DNA of 11,644 bases. Origin: an uncultured Clostridia bacterium. GTDB lineage: Bacteria > Bacillota > Clostridia > Christensenellales > CAG-917. Below are positions 1-5,851 of the stretch, one piece after another. The notes beneath the pieces are model-generated. The model did not search any database. It saw nothing but the letters and a program-made list of their open reading frames with translations, and was not told the origin of the DNA. The stretch is from assembly GCA_947589635.1 (NCBI GenBank), contig CANQCC010000046.1:1-11644 (forward strand), in the 5' to 3' direction. Every line of letters begins with the position of its first letter. Position 1 is the first letter of the stretch. The translations under genes and the position numbers were made by a program.

Positions 1-1889
1 TCGACAACTTCGCCGCAAAGATAAGCGCGGGCGCAAAGTACTTCAAAAAGCCGAACTCCGAGATATGGCGCTCGCTGATGTTCATCGTCAAAGTCATGGC
101 GATAATAATCGTCCCCTTGGGGCTTGCGCTGTTCTTCGTCAAGTATTATCTTCAAAATCCGACGGGCGCTTCGCCGCAATACTACATCGTCACCACCGTA
201 GGCACCATCGTGGGCATGATCCCAAGCGGGCTTGTGGCGCTTGCCTCCACGGTATTTTGCGTGAGCGTGGTCAGGCTGTCCAAGCGCAAGACCCTGGCGC
301 AGGATCTGTACTGTGTGGAGACTCTCGCGCGCGTGGACGTGCTGTGCCTTGACAAGACGGGCACCATCACCGAGGGCACAATGGACGTCAACGAGGTGCG
401 CCCTGTGGGAGACAGATCCGTCGACGACATAAAGCAGATCCTCAAAAATCTTATGAGCGCTCTTGACGACGACAACGCCACCGCAAACGCCGTGCGCAAT
501 TTTGTCTCAGGCGTCGAGGCGAGCGCGGAGGCGTCTTTCAAAGTCCCCTTCTCCTCTCAAAGAAAGTGGAGCGGCGCAAGGATAGACGGCGTAAGTTATG
601 TGCTCGGCGCGCCGGAATTTGTGCTTAAAGACATTCCTCAGGATATACGCGCCACCGAAAGCGAAATGGCAAAAAACGGCTTTAGAGTCATGCTTTTGGC
701 GTCGTCAACCGCCGATTTTGACGGTACTGCCCTTCCCGGAGGCCTTGAGGCGATAAGTTTTATCTTCATCACGGACACAATAAGAAAGGAGGCTCCCGAC
801 ACACTGCGCTTCTTCAGAGAAGAGGGCGTCGAAGTCAAGATAATCTCCGGCGACAATCCCGAAACCGTGCGCGCGGTCGCGATTCGCGCGGGGCTTGAAG
901 ACTGCGACAACATAATAGATATGTCCACCCTCAAAACGGAGCAAGAGGTCATGGAGGCGGCGACAAAGTACACCATCTTCGGGCGCGTGCTTCCCGACCA
1001 GAAACTCATGCTTGTGGGCGCGCTTAAGGCCGCGGGACACACCGTAGCCATGACGGGCGACGGCGTAAACGACGTGCTTGCGCTTAAAGCGGCGGATTGC
1101 TCTATCGCGATGGCGTCGGGCTCGGACGCGGCGAAAAACGTAAGCTCCCTTGTGCTGCTTGACAGCAACTTCGCCTCGATGCCTCGCGTAGTCTCGGAAG
1201 GCAGGCGCTCCATAAACAACCTGGAGCGCAGCGCGGCGCTGTACCTCATGAAGACGATATACAACACGTTGCTTGCCATACTGTTCCTGTGCGTGCCGGA
1301 CGCCCTGCCCTTCGCGCCGTCCAACCTGACCCTGATGGGCGGAGTCACGATAGGCATGCCGTCGATAGTGCTTGCGCTTGAGCCCAACACGGACAGAGTG
1401 CAAGGCCGATTTTTGCCGAAGGTATTGCAAAACGCATTCCCTGCGGGATTTACAGTGCTGCTTGCGGCGATAGCGATCATAATTTGCAACAACTTCTTCC
1501 TGACCGACCTTGAGACGGCGCAGGCGACGTCCATGTTTGTCATAGTCATAACCTTTGTTGGCTTTATGTTGCTTGCAAAAGTAAGCCTGCCCTTCACGTG
1601 GCTGCACTTTGCGACGTACGTGCTTATGATAGTCATTTTCGTATGCGTATACGCCGTGCCCCTGCCCGGCAATTTCTTCGTAAACTTCTTCAACCTGACA
1701 AGAGACATCACCTGGGATATGGCTAAGGCGTTTTTGACCATATGCGCCGTGCTGCTGCCCGTTTATCTTGGCATGGTCTTCGGCGCGCGGGCGATATCAA
1801 AGCGCACGGGAGCCTATTGGGAGGACGTATTCACAAGGCTTGACAACCGCCTTAAAAAGGACGCTCCGCCAAAGAAGATAAAGATTTAA
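1..1889 (+). CDS. P-type cation-transporting ATPase, CtpE-like (5' end outside window)
   Basis: ATP-driven cation pump of the inner membrane. The frame is open from base 3, so the gene begins before the window; 628 residues are visible and roughly the first 150-200 (actuator domain and M1-M2) are missing. In fragment numbering: M3 at about 25-48, M4 at about 63-85 with the PSGL motif at 74-77, the phosphorylated Asp of DKTGT at 117, a nucleotide-binding loop containing FSSQRKWSG near 183-191, the hinge motif TGDGVND at 351-357, then M5-M10 from about 412 to 610 and a short basic tail. The run from M4 to DKTGT resembles the CtpE group rather than SERCA or copper pumps; mycobacterial CtpE is reported to move calcium. 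The Glu of the calcium-pump motif PEGL is Ser here and M6 has no Asp, so the ion cannot be named. Confidence is high for family, low for substrate. Confidence 0.93.
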   Translation, partial: DNFAAKISAGAKYFKKPNSEIWRSLMFIVKVMAIIIVPLGLALFFVKYYLQNPTGASPQYYIVTTVGTIVGMIPSGLVALASTVFCVSVVRLSKRKTLAQDLYCVETLARVDVLCLDKTGTITEGTMDVNEVRPVGDRSVDDIKQILKNLMSALDDDNATANAVRNFVSGVEASAEASFKVPFSSQRKWSGARIDGVSYVLGAPEFVLKDIPQDIRATESEMAKNGFRVMLLASSTADFDGTALPGGLEAISFIFITDTIRKEAPDTLRFFREEGVEVKIISGDNPETVRAVAIRAGLEDCDNIIDMSTLKTEQEVMEAATKYTIFGRVLPDQKLMLVGALKAAGHTVAMTGDGVNDVLALKAADCSIAMASGSDAAKNVSSLVLLDSNFASMPRVVSEGRRSINNLERSAALYLMKTIYNTLLAILFLCVPDALPFAPSNLTLMGGVTIGMPSIVLALEPNTDRVQGRFLPKVLQNAFPAGFTVLLAAIAIIICNNFFLTDLETAQATSMFVIVITFVGFMLLAKVSLPFTWLHFATYVLMIVIFVCVYAVPLPGNFFVNFFNLTRDITWDMAKAFLTICAVLLPVYLGMVFGARAISKRTGAYWEDVFTRLDNRLKKDAPPKKIKI

Positions 1890-1897
1890 GACAATGC

Positions 1898-1930
1898 AAA
1901 GCGGGCGAATGAAAGCCTGCGGCTTTTGAA
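1898..1930 (+). terminator. Possible weak terminator after the P-type ATPase
   Basis: Starting 9 bases after the stop, AAAGC (1898-1902) pairs with GCTTT (1922-1926) and GGGC (1903-1906) with GCCT (1915-1918), leaving a three-base bulge and an eight-base loop. Only a short T run follows. The stronger hairpin at 2087-2110 may be the real stop point. The remaining bases up to 2086 hold no convincing gene. Confidence 0.3.
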
Positions 1931-2086
1931 AAATAAGCGAAATGTTTATGCAATCTGCCGACGGCATATAAAATATAAGGATTACAAAAGTTATCCGTCG
2001 CATAAAAGACATAATACTTCGGAAGGTTTATCGGCCGCTTAGAAAAAAATAATTACTATAAAAATTTGCAGCCGCATATAAAAATC

Positions 2087-2118
2087 AAGCCGCCCCAAAC
2101 GGGACGGCTTTTGTCTTT
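2087..2118. terminator. Bidirectional intrinsic terminator between convergent genes
   Basis: AAGCCG-C-CCC (2087-2096) pairs with GGG-A-CGGCTT (2101-2110) around the loop AAAC, with one A/C mismatch. A T-rich run follows on the plus strand (TTTTGTCTTT), and on the minus strand the stem is followed by GATTTTTATA. It lies 23 bases beyond the stop of the minus-strand small membrane gene and about 200 bases beyond the ATPase, so it can serve both. Confidence 0.75.
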
Positions 2119-2132
2119 GTGGTTTAAGATTA

Positions 2133-2372
2133 TCAGTCCGCAAGGATCATGTGTTTGAAGAGCAAGCACCAAACGATATCCAACCAACCGATAATGAGGC
2201 CGAAGAATGTGACCAGGATCGCCGCAACGATGTTGAGCGTCTTCTTTGTCTGGATTGCGGATGACCATCTCACGAGAATCTCTGTGACCCAGTTCACAAC
2301 GGGGATGAGGAGAAGAATGATTTGGATCAAGCGACTTTGGCTGTTGAACCAACCGGAAATTGACTTTGCCAT
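2133..2372 (-). CDS. Small two-helix membrane protein, unknown function
   Basis: 79 residues. The start is set at 2372 because GGAGG at 2385-2381 sits 8 bases upstream; the ATG 15 bases further upstream overlaps that ribosome binding site and is unlikely to be used. Two hydrophobic segments are visible, at about residues 14-35 (IIQ-rich start, then LLLIPVVNWVTEILVRW) and 47-74 (ending in the aromatic/hydrophobic stretch GWLDIVWCLLF), joined by a short polar loop with KTKK-like charge. There is no signal peptide cleavage site. The spacing loosely recalls Pmp3/YqaE-like two-helix proteins, but the diagnostic residues of that family are not seen. It stands alone: its own promoter lies upstream at 2418-2446 and a shared terminator downstream. 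A real gene is likely; function is not recognised. Confidence 0.8.
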   Translation of the reverse strand: MAKSISGWFNSQSRLIQIILLLIPVVNWVTEILVRWSSAIQTKKTLNIVAAILVTFFGLIIGWLDIVWCLLFKHMILAD

Positions 2373-2389
2373 ATTAAAATCCTCCATTT

Positions 2390-2402
2390 GAGCTTGAAGC
2401 TC
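2390..2402. promoter_or_regulatory. 13-bp perfect inverted repeat in the leader of the small membrane gene
   Basis: GAGCTTGAAGCTC is a perfect palindrome around one central base, lying between the predicted transcription start (about 2411) and the ribosome binding site of the minus-strand gene. It could be a protein operator or a short 5' hairpin that protects the transcript. A run of six T follows it on the plus strand, but no plus-strand gene ends there, so a terminator role is less likely. Confidence 0.5.
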
Positions 2403-2417
2403 TTTTTTCTGAATATT

Positions 2418-2446
2418 ATAATATCAAATGCGCAAAAAAATGTAAA
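2418..2446 (-). promoter_or_regulatory. Sigma-A type promoter for the small membrane gene
   Basis: On the minus strand, -35 TTTACA (2446-2441) and -10 TATTAT (2423-2418) are separated by 17 bases. A TATAAT overlaps at 2420-2415 but would need a 20-base spacer. The start codon is about 46 bases downstream of the -10 box. Confidence 0.65.
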
Positions 2447-2557
2447 TGTTTTAATAAAAATTTTTGCGAAAATTTTATAAAATTTTCTTATTGTCTTTCC
2501 CCTCTTCGAGGAAGCGGAAAAATTATTTTTCTTTGGCGCGACGGCGCAATTTAACGG

Positions 2558-2586
2558 TTGAAAAATATGTGGCGATAGTATATAAT
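2558..2586 (+). promoter_or_regulatory. Sigma-A type promoter for the GPH symporter gene
   Basis: TTGAAA (2558-2563), a 17-base spacer, and a perfect TATAAT (2581-2586). Transcription would start near 2593. A five-base-pair hairpin, GTTGC (2595-2599) with GCAAC (2604-2608), would then sit at the very 5' end of the mRNA, just before the ribosome binding site. Confidence 0.8.
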
Positions 2587-2622
2587 TATATTTTGTTGCA
2601 GAAGCAACGTTTGGGAGAAATT

Positions 2623-4461
2623 ATGACTCAGGAAAATCTTTTGGAAAAGAAGCCCGAAAAGCGCTTTATCGGCCTCAACGGCAACATGTGGATATATGCG
2701 CTTGGCGTTATGGGTATCAACCTTGCCATAGGGCTTGTCAACAGTTATCAGGCGGAATTTTTCAACAAGATGATGTCCATCGACCTCATCGCGGTGGCTA
2801 TCATCATTCTCGTCGCAAAATTTGTAAGCATATTTGCGGACTTCATCTTTGGTAACCTCATAGACCGCGCGCACTTCAAGTCGGGCAAAATGAGGCCGTG
2901 GATATTGATGTCCGCTTTCCCGCTTGCGGCGCTTACGATGCTGTCGTTTGTGTTTATTCCCTTCCCCGCGACGGAGGCGGGCAAGATAGGCAAATACGTC
3001 TACATCGCGTTTGTGCTTATACTTTGGAACGTCAGCATGACCATGGCGGACATTCCCTCGCAGGGCATGTTGTCCTTTGTGACGGACAACGCCAACGACA
3101 CAAACAATGCGGCGGGTTGGGCAAACACTCTTAAGTCGCTTGCCCTTGCGTGCTCCGGCGTGGTGTTCACTATCGTAGGCATGTTGACCGGATCCGGCGG
3201 CGTGCTCACTCAAAAGGAGTATCTGATAACCGCGGGAATACTTGTAGGGCTCGGCCTTGTCTTCCAGCTGCTGATGTACTTCAAGACGAGAGAGATAAAC
3301 AAGTCCGCCGCTCCCGCCGGCATGAGCTTTAAGGAGATGTTCCACGAACTTAAGGGCAACAAACAGATGATGATCCTGTTTGCCACATTCATACTCGGCT
3401 TCGGGCGCAACATAGGCCTTGGCATAGCGGTGCAGGCAAGCTGTATCCTCATCCGCGAAGGCATTGACTTAAGCTTTATCGGCATGGGCGTGCTCAGAGG
3501 CGACCAGTGCAGCTGGGCAATAGGCATAACGTCGGCTATCTCATCCGCAATATTCATAGTGCTGAACCCCATCATCAACAAAAAACTCGGCGAAAAGAAA
3601 TACTTTATCATCGCGGGCTTCTACGGATTTATCGTCGCCACGCTGTCGTACATTCTGTACGTCTTCGGCGGCGCGCCGATGCGCTCGATATGGGCTATAC
3701 TTGTGTATCAGCTGTTTATGGGCATATCCTTCGCGCCCAACGGCTACCTGCCCATGGTCATGACCGCGGACATAGTGGACTATCAGGAGTGGAGGACGGG
3801 CAAACGAACGGAGGGCACTCAATTTGCCATTTTGTCCATGTCAAACAAGCTGTCCAACGCCCTCAGCGTGTCAATGGGTCTGCTGCTGATAGGCGCGATC
3901 GGCTACAGCTCGGACAAATACTTCGGCGCGGTCGAGGCGGGCGGAGACATCGCCGCGTACGTCACAAACTCCATGCAAAACAAAGCATGGGCGATATACT
4001 TCCTGCTGCCCGGACTTTGCATGTTGGCAAGCTCGCTCATCATGTTCTTCTATAAGATAGACGAAAAGACAAAGGTGGAAATGCGCGCCGCACTCGCCGT
4101 CAAACACGCCAAAGAACGCGGAGAGACTCCGGATGAGGACGAGAGCGCAAAACAGATCGAGCGCGCGGAAGAGGCTGTCTTCGAGGGCGAATCGGAAAGC
4201 GAAATACAAATCGAGGAAGCGCTGTCCACGCCGACCGTCTCAGTCTATGAGGCGGAAGCCGCCCTGTCCAGTCAAGCCCCATCAGACCTGGACGGCTCCT
4301 CCGCGATATTCCCCGAACTGTCGGATAGCGCCCCCGAAACGGAGACCACTCAGGACGCCCCAATCGAGGACGATTCAATCGAAAAGGCGCAAAGCGAAGA
4401 CGCGACGGAATCTCCTGCCGAAGAAACGGATAACGCCAAGACGGAGGAACCTATCGAATAA
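2623..4461 (+). CDS. GPH-family (MelB-like) sugar:cation symporter with acidic C-terminal tail
   Basis: Inner-membrane secondary transporter that probably imports a glycoside, pentoside or hexuronide together with a cation. The start at 2623 has GGGAG five bases upstream and follows a promoter; the frame is open further upstream, but that stretch contains the promoter. The protein has 612 residues against about 450-500 usual. Residues 15-478 carry the twelve-helix core: the GKMRPW loop at 88-93 matches the family's GKFRPW, and TADIVDYQEWRTGKRTEG at 381-398 matches its second signature. By eye alignment, the first Asp of the MelB helix-II pair is Ser69 and the second is Asp73, so cation coupling may differ. 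Residues about 500-612 form a Ser/Glu/Asp-rich tail (36 acidic, 4 basic residues). Substrate unknown; no glycosidase gene is adjacent. Confidence 0.9.
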   Translation: MTQENLLEKKPEKRFIGLNGNMWIYALGVMGINLAIGLVNSYQAEFFNKMMSIDLIAVAIIILVAKFVSIFADFIFGNLIDRAHFKSGKMRPWILMSAFPLAALTMLSFVFIPFPATEAGKIGKYVYIAFVLILWNVSMTMADIPSQGMLSFVTDNANDTNNAAGWANTLKSLALACSGVVFTIVGMLTGSGGVLTQKEYLITAGILVGLGLVFQLLMYFKTREINKSAAPAGMSFKEMFHELKGNKQMMILFATFILGFGRNIGLGIAVQASCILIREGIDLSFIGMGVLRGDQCSWAIGITSAISSAIFIVLNPIINKKLGEKKYFIIAGFYGFIVATLSYILYVFGGAPMRSIWAILVYQLFMGISFAPNGYLPMVMTADIVDYQEWRTGKRTEGTQFAILSMSNKLSNALSVSMGLLLIGAIGYSSDKYFGAVEAGGDIAAYVTNSMQNKAWAIYFLLPGLCMLASSLIMFFYKIDEKTKVEMRAALAVKHAKERGETPDEDESAKQIERAEEAVFEGESESEIQIEEALSTPTVSVYEAEAALSSQAPSDLDGSSAIFPELSDSAPETETTQDAPIEDDSIEKAQSEDATESPAEETDNAKTEEPIE

Positions 4462-4508
4462 TCGCCGCCGAAGGACAAAACTTCGGACTTATCAAAACCA
4501 AAACACAT

Positions 4509-4537
4509 AAAAAACGGCAGACATCCTGCCGTTTTTT
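4509..4537. terminator. Strong bidirectional terminator
   Basis: A perfect 12-bp stem, AAAAAACGGCAG (4509-4520) with CTGCCGTTTTTT (4526-4537), and a five-base loop. The symmetrical A/T flanks give a U tract in both directions, so it can end the symporter transcript and back up the minus-strand repressor's own terminator. Confidence 0.9.
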
Positions 4538-4542
4538 CATGC

Positions 4543-4568
4543 AAAATAAAACGGCAAAGGCTCTGCCG
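4543..4568 (-). terminator. Terminator of the XRE repressor gene
   Basis: On the minus strand CGGCA (4568-4564) pairs with TGCCG (4556-4552) around a seven-base loop, followed by TTTTATTTT. It starts 14 bases past the repressor's stop codon. Confidence 0.65.
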
Positions 4569-4581
4569 CCATTAAAAGCGA

Positions 4582-4788
4582 TCAACAGTCCATGCCAAGC
4601 AGATAGTCCGCCGATACGCCAAACGCCCGCGCAAGACTTACGATATACGTCGCCTTCGGCTCGTTGATGCCCTTCTCCCAAAAGTCGATGGCCTTTTGAG
4701 ATACGCCGACGCGTTTGGCAAGCTCCTGCTGGGAGATCCCAAGTTCCGCGCGAAGTTCCCTGATATTTGTGGAAAGTACGCTTTTCAT
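4582..4788 (-). CDS. Small XRE/Cro-CI type helix-turn-helix regulator
   Basis: 68 residues, almost exactly one HTH_3 domain with no ligand-binding or dimerisation extension. Helix 2 is about residues 18-30 (ISQQELAKRVGV) and the recognition helix about 31-40 (SQKAIDFWEKG); the end of the domain has the typical LARAFGVSADYLLG pattern. The only possible start is ATG 4788, preceded by AAGGA just one base away, which is tight for a ribosome binding site, so expression may be low. It faces away from the yidD promoter, and a pair of 20-bp direct repeats lies between the two starts, the usual layout of an autoregulating repressor that also controls its divergent neighbour. The regulatory link is inference. 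Confidence 0.9.
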   Translation of the reverse strand: MKSVLSTNIRELRAELGISQQELAKRVGVSQKAIDFWEKGINEPKATYIVSLARAFGVSADYLLGMDC

Positions 4789-4799
4789 ATCCTTATCTT

Positions 4800-4848
4800 A
4801 GAAGATTTTTACTTAATATTTCTTGACAAGAAGAATTCTACTTAATAT
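4800..4848. promoter_or_regulatory. Pair of 20-bp direct repeats, candidate operators for the XRE regulator
   Basis: Bases 4800-4819 and 4829-4848 match at 18 of 20 positions (core AGAAGA..TT.TACTTAATAT), offset by 29 bases. Repeat 1 begins 12 bases upstream of the repressor's start codon; repeat 2 covers the spacer of the divergent promoter and the first half of its -10 box. Between and across them are the palindromes TTCTTG-A-CAAGAA (4820-4832), which includes the -35 box, and AGAATTCT (4832-4839). A protein bound here would block both genes. Confidence 0.65.
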
Positions 4849-4851
4849 AAT
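4823..4851 (+). promoter_or_regulatory. Perfect-consensus sigma-A promoter upstream of yidD
   Basis: TTGACA (4823-4828), 17-base spacer, TATAAT (4846-4851): all twelve consensus bases at optimal spacing. Transcription would begin near 4858. It is the strongest promoter in the window and is overlapped by candidate operators, which suggests tight repression followed by strong induction. Confidence 0.88.
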
Positions 4852-4866
4852 TTATTTAATATTAAA

Positions 4867-4976
4867 GATATCGGCAAGCGACGCGGCGAAAAAGAGATTT
4901 ACACGCATGATAAAATGGCGATGCCGCAGATGTACAAAAGAAATTTTTCTGAAAAATCCGCGTCCTGTCCGATGTC
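4867..4976 (+). ncRNA. Candidate structured 5' leader of yidD
   Basis: The untranslated leader between the promoter and the yidD ribosome binding site can close on itself. GATATCGG (4867-4874) pairs with CCGATGTC (4969-4976) with one G-U pair; after a 5 by 4 internal loop, GACGCGG (4880-4886) pairs with CCGCGTC (4958-4964). About 70 enclosed bases include a six-base-pair hairpin (4943-4948 with 4952-4957, loop CTG) and a small GGC/GCC hairpin near 4917-4925. It matches no riboswitch class I recognise. The ribosome binding site at 4990 lies 13 bases after the closing stem. A chance fold cannot be excluded from one sequence. Confidence 0.4.
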
Positions 4977-4999
4977 GAGCTGACCTACCGGAGAGACAA

Positions 5000-5485
5000 A
5001 TGGCAGAAGACACCAAAAACGCGACCTCTGAGGAGCAACTTGTTTTTTACGCCGACAGCGAAGAAGAGGCTAAGGCTTTGGCGATAGCAAGCATAATGCA
5101 ATGCGCAAATTCAAGCGCAAAAACTCAGGAGGTAATTCGCCCCAAGATCTCCTTTTGGCAGGTGTTTTGGGGGCTTATATGCCCGCTTATTCTGCAAGCG
5201 GTAAATCTGATGATCTACTTTCTTGTGTATGCGGCGATATGGCTTGTCGTGCCCGTCGCGATCCTTATATTTCTGCTGTTTATCAAGCCTTCTTTTATAT
5301 TGTTCGTCCTGTTGTATCAAAAATTTGCTCCCGCTTCTTTGAGGGCAAGCTGCCGTTTTGAGCCGTCTTGTTCAAACTATATGTTGCTCGCGATAGAAAA
5401 GTACGGCTTTTTAAGAGGATTTTTCAAAGGCATGCGCAGGCTGTTCAGGTGCCACTATCCAAACGGCGGCATAGATTATCCATGA
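5000..5485 (+). CDS. yidD: YidD-family membrane protein insertion factor with membrane N-terminal extension
   Basis: YidD helps YidC/Sec insert inner-membrane proteins. The start ATG 5000 has GGAG at 4990-4993, six bases upstream. The protein has 161 residues, about twice the usual 70-90. Residues about 105-161 are a complete YidD domain: LYQKFAP, then CRFEPSCSNY (Cys118, Cys124), the G-rich helix near 136-144, RRLFRCHYP (Cys151) and the terminal GGIDYP. Residues 1-50 are polar and acidic; residues about 52-105 are strongly hydrophobic, enough for two or possibly three membrane passes, whereas the E. coli protein is held by an amphipathic helix. It lies outside the rpmH-rnpA-yidC cluster where the gene usually sits. 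The frame stays open upstream to 4823, including a CxxC stretch, but that part has promoter and leader character. Confidence 0.87.
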   Translation: MAEDTKNATSEEQLVFYADSEEEAKALAIASIMQCANSSAKTQEVIRPKISFWQVFWGLICPLILQAVNLMIYFLVYAAIWLVVPVAILIFLLFIKPSFILFVLLYQKFAPASLRASCRFEPSCSNYMLLAIEKYGFLRGFFKGMRRLFRCHYPNGGIDYP

Positions 5486-5542
5486 CATATATATTGTTCT
5501 CTCGGATATATTTGTACTCAATAAACAAAGGAGGAAAAAATC

Positions 5543-5782
5543 ATGACCAAATATAAGACCGTAGCTCTTGAATCAATGCTGGTCGGCAAAAAGAAGCAAA
5601 CCGCAAACGAAGTCATAGCGCCCGTTTCTCAGGCTATCCAAAGAGAAGCCGCAGGCGGTTGGAAATTTGTAAACATGTACGACATGCCTATACTTGTCAC
5701 TCCCGGTTGCATAGGCAAACTGCTCGGCAAGCCCGGCGACGTAGTGTATTATTACATGATGGTCTTCGCTCAAGAGGCCTAA
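5543..5782 (+). CDS. Small DUF4177-like protein
   Basis: 79 residues, soluble by composition. The start ATG 5543 has an excellent ribosome binding site (AAAGGAGG at 5527-5534). The pattern is that of DUF4177-type proteins: an initial strand YKTVALE, a helix around residues 22-36 ending in the typical EAAGGWKFVN (usually EGWELV), and a final strand VVYYYMMVFAQE. A glycine/proline loop at about 54-66 is longer than in the shortest members. The function of the family is not established. It begins 57 bases after yidD with no terminator between, so it may be co-transcribed with yidD; no clear promoter of its own is seen. A strong terminator follows. Confidence 0.82.
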   Translation: MTKYKTVALESMLVGKKKQTANEVIAPVSQAIQREAAGGWKFVNMYDMPILVTPGCIGKLLGKPGDVVYYYMMVFAQEA

Positions 5783-5796
5783 ATCCTTCATTTTTC

Positions 5797-5841
5797 TTCC
5801 CCTCCGTCTATATGAGAGAATGGGCGGAGGGGAAATTTTTT
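5797..5841 (+). terminator. Terminator after the DUF4177-like gene
   Basis: TTCCCCTCCG (5797-5806) pairs perfectly with CGGAGGGGAA (5825-5834), followed by six T. The 18-base loop is long for a terminator. It ends only 11 bases before the start of the lipid kinase gene, so that gene needs read-through or a promoter I cannot see. The right arm contains a GGAGGGG that looks like a ribosome binding site but is about 20 bases from the kinase start. Confidence 0.75.
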
Positions 5842-5851
5842 AACCCTGCCT

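Noticed and set aside
638..1741. Long open frame on the minus strand opposite the P-type ATPase
   Set aside because: The plus-strand frame has full P-type ATPase motifs; the antisense translation shows no domain and has no ribosome binding site. It is a by-product of codon bias.
1957..2002. Hairpin CGACGG/CCGTCG with a 30-base loop downstream of the ATPase
   Set aside because: Short stem, very long AT-rich loop and no T run; likely chance.
1797..2012. 71-codon minus-strand frame at the end of the ATPase gene
   Set aside because: Overlaps the ATPase C-terminus in antisense, has no good ribosome binding site and no clear domain.
2551..3345. Open minus-strand frame overlapping the symporter's start and promoter
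   Set aside because: Rich in His, Arg and Tyr as expected for an antisense shadow; it runs over the symporter promoter and has no signals of its own.
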